Source of the DNA: Azomonas macrocytogenes
GTDB taxonomy: Bacteria > Pseudomonadota > Gammaproteobacteria > Pseudomonadales > Pseudomonadaceae
DNA length: 64,000 nucleotides
Direction: 5' to 3'
Assembly (NCBI RefSeq): GCF_014191985.1
Contig: NZ_JACHXI010000006.1
Coordinates: forward strand, 158,326-222,325
Shown: piece after piece, positions 26,820-37,419 of the stretch
Layout of the letters: every line of letters begins with the position of its first letter
How positions within the stretch are numbered: the first letter of the stretch is position 1
Made by a program: the position numbers and the translations under genes
Notes under the pieces: model-generated
What the model saw: the letters and a program-made list of their open reading frames with translations, nothing else
Told to the model about the DNA's origin: nothing
The model's database searches: none

Positions 26820-27173
26820 TCAGTTGATCTGAGGCTGAATCCGGCCACGTACCACATCGACGTCCTGACCGATTTGGTATTCCCGATTGGGCGAGCGAAT
26901 CCACACATCCCGATTGTCTTCCGTGCGCACGATATAAGCCTTCTGGCTACCGCCCACGGCTTTCTGCGTTTCACCACCGGCGAAGAAACCCGCCACGCTG
27001 CCAGCTACCGCTCCGATCGGACCGCCAGCGGCAGCACCAAGCATCATGGTGGAGAGTGCGCCATAGCCTTTGCCGATGCTGGTATCTTCTTTTTCCATCA
27101 TGATTTCAGCGGCGTTGGCGGTGACGCTTCCAGCAAGGAACATGTAGAGGGAGAGGTGAGCAAATTTCTTCAT
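26820..27173 (-). CDS. Secreted glycine-zipper protein of unknown function
   Basis: A 117-residue protein with a signal peptide (MKKFAHLSLYMFLAGSVTANA) and a glycine-zipper segment at about 40-70 (GYGALSTMMLGAAAGGPIGAVAGSVAGFFAGG), as in SlyB-like and 17-kDa antigen proteins, but with no lipobox cysteine. The C-terminal part (VWIRSPNREYQIGQDVDVVRGRI) resembles the small beta domain following such zippers. Probably periplasmic or outer-membrane associated. It is transcribed alone, with a possible Anr-type site 93 nt upstream. I do not recognise a named gene. Confidence 0.8.
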   Translation of the reverse strand: MKKFAHLSLYMFLAGSVTANAAEIMMEKEDTSIGKGYGALSTMMLGAAAGGPIGAVAGSVAGFFAGGETQKAVGGSQKAYIVRTEDNRDVWIRSPNREYQIGQDVDVVRGRIQPQIN

Positions 27174-27265
27174 AGGAGAATTCCTTCTGCACAGTGGCGT
27201 TGTCGTCTTGTTCCGACTGATACAGAAACTGTGCCAAGTTGCCGCACATGAAAGAATGGGCCTTT

Positions 27266-27279
27266 CTGACTTAGATCAA
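27266..27279. promoter_or_regulatory. Possible Anr/FNR-type box
   Basis: CTGAC-TTAG-ATCAA fits the Anr consensus TTGAT-N4-ATCAA at 8 of 10 specified positions. It lies 93 nt upstream of the glycine-zipper gene and could equally serve a plus-strand transcript ending at 27623. A single partial match of this kind can occur by chance. Confidence 0.3.
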
Positions 27280-27587
27280 TGAAGTTTTCCTTTTGTTCGT
27301 TCGACAATGGTGCCTTTCCTAAACGGAATTAACCAAAACAGTGCGAAAATCGGAAAGTGGACTACTTTTAGCGCTTCCGATCCACGCTCTGGATGATGTC
27401 GGACCTGGTCTGCATTGCACGGACCGGCAGGTGCAGCGGATGCACCATAGGTTTCATTTCTTCTTTGCATGCCTGAAAAAAGATCAAGAATGACGGACAG
27501 GCTGCCGGCTGGACGCGCCAGATCTTCGGAACTGGCGGTGGACCGGGCCGAAGCGGGATGTGAAACCGTTTCTCTTCGTGGTTTTCG

Positions 27588-27623
27588 CCCGAATCCGGCG
27601 GTTGTCGGATTCGGGTTTTTTTT
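27588..27623 (+). terminator. Rho-independent terminator (plus strand)
   Basis: A perfect 10-bp stem (CCCGAATCCG at 27588-27597 and CGGATTCGGG at 27606-27615) with an 8-nt loop is followed directly by eight T residues. The orientation is plus strand; the reverse strand has no T-run after the stem. The next gene, the SDR, runs on the opposite strand and ends at 27647, so this terminator does not serve it. Confidence 0.85.
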
Positions 27624-27646
27624 GCCTGCTGTTGGGTCGCTTCTAT

Positions 27647-28441
<795 letters not shown>

Positions 28442-28574
28442 TCAGGGGGCAGCAGACGAGCCCTTTATGATGTGGCGACCAGCCAGTCTTCGGGGTGGTG
28501 CCGATCATGGCAAGTGTAGCGGTTCGCCTGGCCAACCCGGTTAGAATGCCGGTCATACCCCGGGAGTCCCGCTG

Positions 28575-29027
28575 ATGATCAATGCCAAACTGCTCCAACT
28601 CGTGGTCGAAGCCAGTAATGACGGAATCGTGGTTACCGAACAGAAAGGTGACGACAATATCCTGATCTACGCCAATCCGGCTTTCGAGCGTTTGACCGGT
28701 TTTACGGCCGAGGAAATTCTTTACAAAGACTGCAGGTTTCTGCAGGGCGAGGAAGGTGGCCAGGCGAACGCTGCAGTGCTGCGCGAGGCGATCAGCAATC
28801 GTCAGCCATGCCGGCGCGTTATTCGCAACTACCGCAAGGACGGTACGCCGTTCTGGAACGAGCTGTCGATTTCACCGGTATTCAATGAAGGTGATTCGCT
28901 TACCTATTTCATTGGCATTCAGAAGGATGTTACCGCCGAGGTGGAGGCCATGGAGCGGGTGCAGCAGTTGGAGGCCGAGTTGCAGCGTCTCCAGTTCGAG
29001 CTGGCTGCTCTGCGCGCCCTGCTGTAG
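28575..29027 (+). CDS. Short LOV blue-light photoreceptor
   Basis: A 150-residue protein consisting of one LOV (PAS) domain and helical extensions. The photoactive cysteine is Cys53 in ILYKDCRFLQGE, preceded by the flavin-contacting segment ASNDGIVV and followed by NYRKDGTPFWNELSI (Asn/Gln FMN contacts) and YFIGIQKDVTAEVE. It matches P. putida PpSB1-LOV in length, cysteine number and flanks. The C-terminal helix (MERVQQLEAELQRLQFEL) is a likely dimer coiled coil. It lacks an effector domain and converges, 5 nt apart, with the MerR/LitR-like regulator, whose P. putida relative PplR1 it is reported to relieve on illumination. Confidence 0.93.
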   Translation: MINAKLLQLVVEASNDGIVVTEQKGDDNILIYANPAFERLTGFTAEEILYKDCRFLQGEEGGQANAAVLREAISNRQPCRRVIRNYRKDGTPFWNELSISPVFNEGDSLTYFIGIQKDVTAEVEAMERVQQLEAELQRLQFELAALRALL

Positions 29028-29032
29028 TCGGT

Positions 29033-29983
29033 TCAGGTATCCAGCTGTCCGGCCAGGAATCGCTGCAGGCGGTTCTGCAGACCCGGTCCGACCCGGCCCA
29101 GGCAGGCGATGGGGGTTCCGGCAAAGCTGTCCCGGCTCAGTTCGGCCGCTTCGCCGGCCAGGGCCAGCGGGCAGTCCAGGATCATGGCCAGTCTGGTGAG
29201 CTGGCGTGGCAAGTCGCTTGCGCCGGGATGGTTGGAATAGAGCACCAGCCCCTGTGGCCTGGTACGCTCGCAGACCAAGCCGAGTTCCTCCAGCGGTTGC
29301 CCCATGGCCAGCACGCCGACCGCCAGGCTGTCACCGGTCAGCAGCAGGCCGGCGACCAGCAATTCGAGTTCGTGGCAGTGGGTGGGAACCGCAGCCAGTA
29401 ATACGCGATTGGCGGTTTGTGGCCGCGCCAGCAGCAATCGCTGCAGAACCCGTGCGCGGAGGAAGCCGTCAAGGAACAGCCATTCGCTGGTGCCGCCGAA
29501 TTCGTGATGCCGCCGCGACAGGTCTTGCCAGACTGGCAGCAGGATTTCGTTGAATGCCAGGTGCGTCGGCCAGGTGGCGAATACCTGGCCGTAGATCCGC
29601 TCCAGGGCCGCTTCATCGAAGCCGCTCGTAGCGTGCCGGATCTGTACTTGCCACTCGCTCCATTCATGATTGGCGCTCTGCTGTCCGACCGGTCCGGGGC
29701 TGCCGGCACTGCTGCGTTCGAGGATGTCGCCGACCTTGCTGACCGGAACGCCGCGCTGGGTCCAGGCCTGGATGCTGCGGATCGCTTCGATATCTGCCAG
29801 TGAATATAGCCGATGACCGCTTTCGGTGCGGGTTGGTCGAATCAGACCGTAGCGCCGCTCCCAGGCCCGCAGGGTCACCGGGTTGATGCCGGTCAGGCGC
29901 GCCACTTCACGGATGGGGTAGAGCTCTTGCCGGTTCGGGGAGCCTGAGCCTGTGGGAGGAGCGGGGCCGGTCGGATCGTTCAT
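29033..29983 (-). CDS. MerR-family light-response regulator (LitR/PplR1-like, no B12 motif)
   Basis: A 316-residue regulator with a MerR DNA-binding domain (about 20-90: YPIREVARLTGINPVTLRAWERRYG, then SGHRLYSLADIEAI) and a CarH/LitR-like C-terminal module. The cobalamin-binding signature of CarH is not present; the corresponding segment reads AVPTHCHELELLV without the ExHxxG pattern, so light sensing is likely supplied by the adjacent LOV protein. An upstream TATAAT on the minus strand (30051-30046) with a TTGTACA next to it may be its own autoregulated promoter. Located behind ferrochelatase on the same strand. Confidence 0.88.
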   Translation of the reverse strand: MNDPTGPAPPTGSGSPNRQELYPIREVARLTGINPVTLRAWERRYGLIRPTRTESGHRLYSLADIEAIRSIQAWTQRGVPVSKVGDILERSSAGSPGPVGQQSANHEWSEWQVQIRHATSGFDEAALERIYGQVFATWPTHLAFNEILLPVWQDLSRRHHEFGGTSEWLFLDGFLRARVLQRLLLARPQTANRVLLAAVPTHCHELELLVAGLLLTGDSLAVGVLAMGQPLEELGLVCERTRPQGLVLYSNHPGASDLPRQLTRLAMILDCPLALAGEAAELSRDSFAGTPIACLGRVGPGLQNRLQRFLAGQLDT

Positions 29984-30045
29984 ATATGGGCACTGGTCTG
30001 GGGTGGCAGGTGTTGGGCATGGTTACCCCAGCTGATTGACGAGAG

Positions 30046-30064
30046 ATTATACGGCAGTTGTACA
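30046..30064 (-). promoter_or_regulatory. Minus-strand promoter with TTGTACA motif upstream of the MerR gene
   Basis: Read on the minus strand, TGTACAA is followed eight bases later by a perfect TATAAT (30051-30046), 63 nt upstream of the MerR start codon. The TTGTAC element recurs upstream of other genes in this cluster (32223-32229, 33557-33571), suggesting an operator for the MerR regulator itself. No good -35 hexamer is seen at standard spacing. Confidence 0.5.
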
Positions 30065-30105
30065 GGCCGTCGGTCCGCAGAAAAGTGCAAATCCGCAAGG
30101 TTGGC

Positions 30106-31158
30106 TCAGGTGGCTTGCCGTGCGAATTCCCGGCTTGTCTGCCGGCACAGTATCGCCAGTGCCTGGACCCAGGATTCCTGCGTATTCAGGCAGGGCACCA
30201 GGATCAACTCTTCGCCGCCGGCAGCAAGGAACTGCTCGCGGCCGCGGATACCGATTTCCTCCAGGGTTTCGATACAGTCGGCGACGAAGGACGGGCACAT
30301 CACCAGCAGTTTTTTCACGCCTTGTCGTGCCAGTTCGTCCAGGCGTGCATCGGTGTAGGGCTCGATCCATTTTGCCCGGCCCAGGCGTGACTGGAAGGCG
30401 ACCGACCATTGCTCCGGGCGCAGACCGGCCCGCCTGGCGAAGCCGGTGCTGGTGCGGTAGCACTGGGCACGGTAGCACTGGGCAAGCACTTCGCCCTCGG
30501 CGCGTGCGCAGCAATCGGTGTCTTGCAGGCAATGCCCGCCGCTGGGGTCGCGCTTGCGCAAATGTCGCTCGGGCAGGCCGTGGTAGCTCAGCAGCAGGTG
30601 ATCGAAGCCTTGCTGCAGATAGGGCTGTGCGCTGGCGACCAGTGCGTCGAGGTATGGCGGCTGTTCATAAAAAGGCTCGAGTATCGATAACTGCAAGGCC
30701 AGCCCATGTCGGCTCACGATCTGGCGTGCCTGCTGGATGGCTGTCGTGGTCGTGCTGTCCGCGAAATGCGGGTAGAGCGGTGCCAGAACCGCCTGTCCGA
30801 TACCGCGCCTGGCCAGGTCGAGCAGGACGTTTTCGAGAGACGGATCGCCATAGCGCATCGCCAGCTCCACCGGGCCATCCACCCAGAGCGGCTGTAACGC
30901 TTCCTGCAGGCGGCGACTCAGGACGCTCAGCGGAGAACCTTCCGGCCACCAGATGGAGGCGTAGGCGTGCGCCGATTCGGCAGGCCGCCTGGCGAGGATC
31001 AGGGTAACCAGCAGGCGTCGCAGCGGCCAGGGCAGATCGATCACGTAGGGATCCATCAGGAACTGGTTCAGATAGCGACGTACATCGGCCACTTCAGTGG
31101 AGGCTGGGGAGCCCAGGTTGACCAGCAACAACGCCTGTTCTGCCATTGATTGTTCCAT
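30106..31158 (-). CDS. hemH: Ferrochelatase
   Basis: A 350-residue ferrochelatase, which inserts Fe(II) into protoporphyrin IX, the last step of haem synthesis. The catalytic His is in [14 protein letters not shown]. Other family segments are [36 protein letters not shown] and [17 protein letters not shown]. An ATG 12 nt later in frame (MAEQALLL) is an alternative start. It follows the TIGR01777 gene by 35 nt on the same strand. In P. putida a ferrochelatase gene is among the light-induced genes, consistent with its position beside the LOV/MerR pair. Confidence 0.95.
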   Translation of the reverse strand: MEQSMAEQALLLVNLGSPASTEVADVRRYLNQFLMDPYVIDLPWPLRRLLVTLILARRPAESAHAYASIWWPEGSPLSVLSRRLQEALQPLWVDGPVELAMRYGDPSLENVLLDLARRGIGQAVLAPLYPHFADSTTTTAIQQARQIVSRHGLALQLSILEPFYEQPPYLDALVASAQPYLQQGFDHLLLSYHGLPERHLRKRDPSGGHCLQDTDCCARAEGEVLAQCYRAQCYRTSTGFARRAGLRPEQWSVAFQSRLGRAKWIEPYTDARLDELARQGVKKLLVMCPSFVADCIETLEEIGIRGREQFLAAGGEELILVPCLNTQESWVQALAILCRQTSREFARQAT

Positions 31159-31193
31159 TTCCTCGCAAGCTGTCCCGGATCGGGTGATCAGGG

Positions 31194-32099
31194 TTAGTGT
31201 CGGTTTTCACCCAGTACGCTGGCCAGTGCCGCCGGCAGCTCAGGGTAACGAAAGGTGAAGCCAGCCTCCTGCAGGTGCGCCGGCAGGGCTTTCTGTCCGC
31301 CCAGCAACAGCGTGGACAGCTCGCCCAAAGTCAGTTTCAACAGCGGCGCCGGTACGGCAAGGATGGTCGGTCGATGCAGGGCCTGGCCCAAAGCTTGGCT
31401 GAATTCGGCATTGCGTACCGGTTGTGGGGCACAGGCATTATAAGGGCCACTGGCCGCAGGATGGTTGAGGAGGAAGTCGATCAGTGCAACCTGATCGTCC
31501 AGATGCACCCACGACATCCATTGCTGGCCACTGCCGATGCGCCCGCCCAGCCCCAGTCGATAGGCTGGTAGCAGTTTCTGCAAAAAGCCTCCGCCAGGGG
31601 CCAGGACCAGCCCGGTACGCACCAGCGCCACGCGGATACCCAGTGGCTCGGCGTGGCGCGCGGCAGCTTCCCAGGCCGCGCACAGTTGGCTGCCGAAATC
31701 ATTGCCCGACTGGGCATCCTCCTGCAGCTCGCGTTCGCCGCCGTCACCGTAGAAACCTATCGCGGAACCAGAAATCAACACTGCCGGCTTCTGCTCGCGG
31801 CTGGCCAGCCACTCCACCAGGCGTTCGGTCAGCGTCACCCGGCTGTCCCACAGCAGGGTCCGCCGCTTTTGCGTCCAGGGTCGTTCGGCGATGGGCGCAC
31901 CGGCCAGGTTGACCACGGCGTCCAGTGATTCGCCAGTCCATTCTTCGAGGCGAGCGATCCCCTGTACCTGCGGGCCGCACAGTTCTTTTACCCGCTGCGG
32001 TGTGCGACTTAATACCGCAAGCTGGTGCCCTTGGGTTGTCCAGTATCGGCAAAGTGCCTTGCCGATCAATCCTGTACCGCCAGTCAACAATATGTGCAT
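31194..32099 (-). CDS. TIGR01777-family NAD(P)-binding epimerase
   Basis: A 301-residue SDR-fold protein of the TIGR01777 (YfcH/SDR39U1) family. The glycine motif is [13 protein letters not shown], followed by [14 protein letters not shown], the active-site region [12 protein letters not shown], and the C-terminal DUF1731 domain ([20 protein letters not shown]). The ATG at 32099 is preferred over an upstream in-frame start because it begins right at the Rossmann strand (MHILLTGG). It is divergent from the FAD oxidoreductase and runs into hemH, likely one light-responsive unit. Reaction unknown. Confidence 0.9.
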   Translation of the reverse strand: MHILLTGGTGLIGKALCRYWTTQGHQLAVLSRTPQRVKELCGPQVQGIARLEEWTGESLDAVVNLAGAPIAERPWTQKRRTLLWDSRVTLTERLVEWLASREQKPAVLISGSAIGFYGDGGERELQEDAQSGNDFGSQLCAAWEAAARHAEPLGIRVALVRTGLVLAPGGGFLQKLLPAYRLGLGGRIGSGQQWMSWVHLDDQVALIDFLLNHPAASGPYNACAPQPVRNAEFSQALGQALHRPTILAVPAPLLKLTLGELSTLLLGGQKALPAHLQEAGFTFRYPELPAALASVLGENRH

Positions 32100-32221
32100 G
32101 AATGTTATCTCCGCGCTATTCGATCCGCTCCGATCAAGGGATCTTGTAGAGGTTGTGAGGTTCTGCATTTATAGGAGTTGCAGGGCGATACATTCGATGC
32201 CGCCATCTGGATGGCGTGATC

Positions 32222-32251
32222 CTGTACAAGAGTAATTGTTTGTATGACTTT
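32222..32251. promoter_or_regulatory. Putative light-cluster operator in the divergent TIGR01777/FAD region
   Basis: The stretch begins CTGTACAA and continues into ATTGTTTGTAT. The latter resembles 33576-33590 upstream of the DUF523 gene, where TTTGTAC is likewise followed by ATTTGTTTGTAT at almost the same spacing. TACAA and TTGTA halves form an imperfect dyad. The position, 33-62 nt before the FAD gene start and within the region shared with the divergent gene, suits an operator for both. Confidence 0.5.
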
Positions 32252-32280
32252 ATGAGGCCTGAAACCATCAAGCGAGGTAA

Positions 32281-33270
<990 letters not shown>

Positions 33271-33664
33271 AGCGCTTGCGCGCACACCACCGGTACAGAC
33301 CCGAACGGATAGTTTGCCGGCCCGGACTGGAACGGTTTTCCCGGTCGCCTGTCTGTCGCATGGTGAGCCAGGCAGGCTGTGGTAGAGGGAATCATCTGGA
33401 GCGAGTGGTCAATAAAAAATCGTTAATTAACTGGCGTCAATTACACGGCGGAATATACTAATAAGCAGTTCGAGCCGAGTACTAGAATCGCCATCTCCGT
33501 CTGGCCTCGCTCTGCGCTGCATGCCATGAGTTACGCCCATGTTGCTAACCCCATGGGTACAATATTTGTACGCAGATTATTTGTTTGTATAGTTATGGCT
33601 TGCCAAGGAAACTGGACGAGTCGAGTGGTAGTTTGCAAAGCACGCATAGGACGCCGAGGTTCAT
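33271..33664. other. Intergenic stretch with AT-rich patch and light-cluster promoter
   Basis: About 390 nt between two plus-strand genes, with no convincing gene. The middle (33411-33470) is AT-rich and includes TATACT; the right third holds the TTGTAC palindrome and a TATAGT hexamer. The spacing fits a dedicated promoter for the downstream DUF523/DUF1722 gene rather than read-through. In related genomes a photolyase gene is often near this position; none is present here. Confidence 0.5.
33557..33592 (+). promoter_or_regulatory. TTGTAC palindrome and promoter upstream of DUF523/DUF1722 gene
   Basis: GTACAA-TAT-TTGTAC at 33557-33571 is an exact 6-bp-arm inverted repeat. The right half then continues into GATTATTTGTTTGTATAGT, with TATAGT (33588-33593) as a plausible -10. 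The TTGTAC to TATAGT spacing is 16 bp, so TTGTAC could also be the -35 element, overlapping the presumed operator. The same elements occur at 32222-32251. Confidence 0.55.
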
Positions 33665-34624
33665 ATGGAAAATCTCAACCGCCCCAAGATCAAGATCGCC
33701 ATTAGTGCCTGCTTGTTAGGCGAGCCGGTGCGCTATAACGGGGGGCACAAGGAATCGCGCTTGTGCACGCAAACCCTGGCCCGGCATTTCGATTTCGTCC
33801 CGGTCTGTCCCGAGGTAGCGATTGGCCTTGGCACGCCGCGTGAGTCGATTCGCCTGGTGGGCGATCCGGAAAACCCGCGAGCGCAAGGCACCCTTCATCA
33901 CGAGCACGACGTCACCGAGCCGCTGGCCGAGTATGGTCGACATATGGCTGGGCAACTGCGCGATGTTTGCGGCTACATCCTGATGCAGAAATCGCCTTCC
34001 TGCGGGATGGAGCGAGTCAAGGTCTATCAGGAAAACGGTTATTCCTCAGACAGTGCCTCCGGTATCTACGCGCAGGCCTTTCGCGGTGCCAGCCCGGATC
34101 TGCCGATGGAGGAGGACGGCCGCTTGAACGATCCGGTACTGCGCGAGAATTTCCTGGCCCGTGTATTCGCCTACGCGCGCTGGCAGCAACTGTTGAGCCT
34201 CGGTCTGACGCGCAAGGCTGTGCTGGATTTTCACTCCAGCTACAAATTCCAGCTGCTGGCTCACGATCCGCGCCAGTACCGCCAACTGGGGCGGCTGCTG
34301 GCCAGTATTGGCGAGCAGCCAATCGACCAGATCGGACCGCATTATTTCAGTCTGTTGATGCAGGCGCTGAAGAAAACCGCCACGCGCGGTACCCACGCCA
34401 ATGTCCTGCAGCATATGTCCGGCTACCTGAAACAGTTTCTCGACCCCGGTGATCGCCGGGAAATCCAGAATCTGATCGCGCAATACCACCAGGGCACCGT
34501 CCCGCTGGTGGTCCCGCTGACCTTGCTCAAGCATCATTTACGCAAGCATCCCGACCCCTACCTGGGCCAGCAGGCCTACCTGCAGCCGCACCCGGATGAT
34601 CTCAGTCTGCGCAATGCCATCTGA
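33665..34624 (+). CDS. DUF523/DUF1722 (YbgA-like) protein of the light cluster
   Basis: A 319-residue two-domain protein. The DUF523 half (about 1-150) contains conserved cysteines in SACLLGEPVRYNGGHK, FVPVCPEVAIGLGTPRE and LMQKSPSCGM. The DUF1722/YbgA half (about 180-310) contains LGRLLASIG, RGTHANVLQHMSGYLK and LTLLKHHLRKHP. Homologues are neighbours of photolyase and LOV/MerR genes in pseudomonads and are reported to be light-induced; DUF1722 has been found fused to photolyase-linked proteins. The molecular function is not known. Confidence 0.88.
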   Translation: MENLNRPKIKIAISACLLGEPVRYNGGHKESRLCTQTLARHFDFVPVCPEVAIGLGTPRESIRLVGDPENPRAQGTLHHEHDVTEPLAEYGRHMAGQLRDVCGYILMQKSPSCGMERVKVYQENGYSSDSASGIYAQAFRGASPDLPMEEDGRLNDPVLRENFLARVFAYARWQQLLSLGLTRKAVLDFHSSYKFQLLAHDPRQYRQLGRLLASIGEQPIDQIGPHYFSLLMQALKKTATRGTHANVLQHMSGYLKQFLDPGDRREIQNLIAQYHQGTVPLVVPLTLLKHHLRKHPDPYLGQQAYLQPHPDDLSLRNAI

Positions 34625-34831
34625 GCCATGCATGAGCGCGTGTCATGCGCCCGCCAATTGCCGATCCAGGTGGAAGTCGTGACTGATAGGTGATACGCCC
34701 TCTTGCCGGGAGAGGGCGGTGCGTGCATTACCATCCATGACCGTGCACGGGCGCAACCATCTCCCGATGTGCCGGTCGGACTCTGTTCCATGGCGATGTC
34801 TCGCCCCAGCCAGGCCAAGGAGAGCCTTTGC

Positions 34832-36538
34832 ATGTCCACCGAACGCGAGCTGACGTTGCGCGCATTGCTCACCGGCATCCTGCTCGGCGCCATCCTGACC
34901 CCTTCCAACGTCTATTCCGGGTTACGGATCGGCTGGTCGTTCAATATGTCGATCATTTCCCTGCTGCTGGCCTTCGGTTTCTGGCGCCTGTATAGCCGCC
35001 AGCGTCAGGAGGCTGCCTGGACCCTGCGCGAGAGCAATATCTGCCAGACCACCGCTTCGGCCGCCGCCTCGATCATCTCCGGCGGGTTGGTCGCACCGAT
35101 TCCGGCCTACACGCTGATCAGTGGCCAGCAGATCGACGCCGTACCGTTGATGGCTTGGGTGTTTTCGGTGAGTTTTCTCGGTGTCTGGGTTGCCTGGTAT
35201 CTGCGCGGTCCGTTGCTTGATTCGGGGCTGCGCTTTCCGGAGGGCATGGCGACGCTGGAAACCATGCAGGACATCTTTCGCCATGGTGGTGAGGCCATAA
35301 AGCGCATCGCCGTACTGTTCTCTGCCGCGCTGGCCTCCGGCACGCTGAAATGGATCGACGATTTTGTCTGGCACCTGCCACGCTGGACACCGGGCGTTTA
35401 TCTGGAACGCCTGACCTTCACGCTCGATCCATCCTTACTCTTGATCGGCTTCGGCGGCATCATCGGCCTGCGTGTCGGGTTATCGCTGCTGCTTGGCGCC
35501 GTGCTGGCCTGGGGCGGACTGGGTTCCTGGCTGCTGGACAGCGGGCATATTGTCCTGCTGCCGGACAGCCATGGCCCACAATTCAAGGCGCTGGTGGAAT
35601 GGCTGCTCTGGCCCGGTGTGAGCCTTATGGTCAGCGCCACCCTGGCCAACCTGCTGGCCCGCTATCTGGTTCGTCTGCGCCGGGGCGAGGCCAATAATCC
35701 ATCCATCGGCCTGCCGCCGCGTCCATCCGGTATCCCTTTGGTGGGGATGCTGGCAAGTAGTGCGCTGGTGGTGACGCTGCAGATTCTGCTGTTCGATATC
35801 GATCCGCTGATGGCGGTGCTGACCCTGCCGCTGGCCATGCTGCTGGCGCTGGTCGCGGCGCGGGTTGTCGGCGAGACGGCTATCTCGCCCATCGGTGCGG
35901 TCGGCAAGCTCTCGCAGTTGAGTTTTGGCCTGATCGCACCCGGCCAGCCTACGCTCAACTTGATGAGCGCCAACACGGCCGGCGGCGCTGCCGGGCAATG
36001 CGCCGATCTGATGAACGACTTCAAGGTGGGCCGTGCCATCGGCACCACGCCGGAGCGGCAGCTGTTTGCCCAGTGTGTCGGCATTTTTATCGGCAGCATC
36101 GTCGGGGTGCTCGCCTACCAGCTGTTGATTCCCGATCCGCAAGGCATGCTGTTGACCGAACAGTGGCCGGCGCCGGCCGTGGCTACCTGGAAAGCCGTGG
36201 CCGAAGCCCTGACCCAGGGGCTGGATTCGGTCGCACCGAGTGCCCGCTGGGCAATGCTGGCTGCGCTGCTGAGCGGCAGCCTGATCGGTGTTGGCGAAGG
36301 CTTGCTGCCGCCCGAACGCAGTCGATACCTGCCCAGTTGCGCGGCCGTCGGCCTGGCTTTCGTGATCCCGGCCTCGCTGTCCGTGATGATGGCCAGCGGC
36401 GCGTTGCTCGCTTGGCTGTGGATGTCGCGCTGGCGCAGTTTCGCCGAGCGTTTCGTGATCACCCTGGCAGCAGGTTTGGTGGCGGGAGAGAGTTTCGTCG
36501 GAGTGGGGGCGTCGCTCTGGCAAATTCTGCGGCACTGA
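34832..36538 (+). CDS. OPT-family oligopeptide/metal transporter
   Basis: A 568-residue polytopic protein of the oligopeptide transporter (OPT) superfamily, with about 14 hydrophobic segments. The opening TLRALLTGILLGAILTPSNVYSGLRIGWSF is typical, as are CQTTASAAASIISGG, LRFPEGMATLETMQ and the C-terminal EGLLPPERSRYLPS. Chosen start: ATG at 34832 with AAGGAG seven to twelve bases upstream; the frame is open for another 43 codons before it without a better site. Substrates in this family include peptides and metal-chelates. It stands alone between the DUF523 gene and a minus-strand gene. Confidence 0.86.
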   Translation: MSTERELTLRALLTGILLGAILTPSNVYSGLRIGWSFNMSIISLLLAFGFWRLYSRQRQEAAWTLRESNICQTTASAAASIISGGLVAPIPAYTLISGQQIDAVPLMAWVFSVSFLGVWVAWYLRGPLLDSGLRFPEGMATLETMQDIFRHGGEAIKRIAVLFSAALASGTLKWIDDFVWHLPRWTPGVYLERLTFTLDPSLLLIGFGGIIGLRVGLSLLLGAVLAWGGLGSWLLDSGHIVLLPDSHGPQFKALVEWLLWPGVSLMVSATLANLLARYLVRLRRGEANNPSIGLPPRPSGIPLVGMLASSALVVTLQILLFDIDPLMAVLTLPLAMLLALVAARVVGETAISPIGAVGKLSQLSFGLIAPGQPTLNLMSANTAGGAAGQCADLMNDFKVGRAIGTTPERQLFAQCVGIFIGSIVGVLAYQLLIPDPQGMLLTEQWPAPAVATWKAVAEALTQGLDSVAPSARWAMLAALLSGSLIGVGEGLLPPERSRYLPSCAAVGLAFVIPASLSVMMASGALLAWLWMSRWRSFAERFVITLAAGLVAGESFVGVGASLWQILRH

Positions 36539-36597
36539 ACGGCGTGGCGGGGCCGGGCGAAGCATCGCGCTTGCGCCACGGCTGCAGCCGGTTCGGG

Positions 36598-37350
36598 TTA
36601 GCGACTGGCGCCCAGGCGGCTGTGCAATTGGGCGGGTGTCATGACCTGCTGGAACAGCGCGGTGCCTGGCTGGAACAGGCGTGCGCTTGCCAGTGGACCG
36701 ACGACTACCGGTTCGAAACCGGCATCTTTGACCAGCGCCGAGGCTGCCGCCAGTGCTGCCTGATCGTCTCCGGCCAGCGGGATGCCGATGGTGGGCGAGG
36801 TTTTGTTGGCGTTACTGGCGACCGCACTGGCGTCGATCGAGTTGAAGCCGCGCACCAGCTGCGCGCCAGGGAAGTAACTGGCACTGGTCACCCCAGCGCC
36901 TTGTTGCTCGGCCAGTCGCGCTGGATCGCCGTCGCGCCACGGATAGGGGTTGGTCGCGTCGAGAATGACCTTACCGCGCAGCAGCGGTGCGAGATCGCGG
37001 CCTAGCTGGGGCAATGCGCCATAGGGGACCGCCAGGAGAATGATATCCCCAAAGCGTGCCGCGTCGGCCGGGCTGCCCGCACTGGCCCGCTTACCCAACT
37101 CGCTGACCAGCTCGTCGAGCTGATTCGGGTGACGGGACGAGAACAGCACCTGATGACCGCTGTCGATCCATAATCGGCCAAGCGTCGAGCCGACCTGCCC
37201 GGCCCCGATGATGCCGATCTTGGGTAGCTGCTGCTTCTGGGTCGGGGTAGCGGCCCAGGACGCGGGCATATTGGCGCTCGCACAGGTGAGCGCCAGCATC
37301 ATGCCAGACAGGAACCGGAGTACTTTTCTACGCTGCGTGTCCATCTTCAT
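36598..37350 (-). CDS. Exported F420-dependent-oxidoreductase-like Rossmann protein
   Basis: A 250-residue protein whose N-terminus looks like a Tat-type signal (TQRRKVLRFLSGMMLAL, ending near ASWAATP), followed by a Rossmann domain of the NADP-oxidoreductase/F420-dependent family (KIGIIGAGQVGSTLGRLW, LFSSRHPNQL, DIILLAVPYGALPQL, KVILDATNPYPWRDG). Relatives are usually cytoplasmic; export of a folded, cofactor-loaded enzyme is the reading suggested by the twin arginines. It follows the exported cupin gene by 69 nt on the same strand, so they are likely co-transcribed. The start could also be the second ATG (MDTQRR). Confidence 0.78.
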   Translation of the reverse strand: MKMDTQRRKVLRFLSGMMLALTCASANMPASWAATPTQKQQLPKIGIIGAGQVGSTLGRLWIDSGHQVLFSSRHPNQLDELVSELGKRASAGSPADAARFGDIILLAVPYGALPQLGRDLAPLLRGKVILDATNPYPWRDGDPARLAEQQGAGVTSASYFPGAQLVRGFNSIDASAVASNANKTSPTIGIPLAGDDQAALAAASALVKDAGFEPVVVGPLASARLFQPGTALFQQVMTPAQLHSRLGASR

Positions 37351-37419
37351 CTCTTATTGTCTTGTTGTCTTGGGTTGAATGGCCTCGAAGCGAGGCAATG
37401 GTTGGTCTGCCGTGGCGTT

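Larger units (their letters stand above)
27174..27646. other. Intergenic stretch ending in a plus-strand terminator, possible small RNA
   Basis: About 470 nt between a minus-strand gene start and a minus-strand gene stop. No credible protein gene is visible on either strand. A strong rho-independent terminator at 27588-27623 points along the plus strand, where no gene precedes it for hundreds of bases, so an RNA gene upstream of it is a reasonable suspicion. Confidence 0.45.

Noticed and set aside
27559..27573. GAAACCGTTTC resembling a PtxS operator
   Set aside because: It is one base too short between the arms and lies in the putative small-RNA region away from sugar genes.
30455..30484. 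Two adjacent 15-bp copies of CGGTAGCACTGGGCA inside hemH
   Set aside because: They encode AQCYR twice, but CYRAQC-like sequence is normal for this part of ferrochelatases, so this is probably family sequence rather than a recent duplication.
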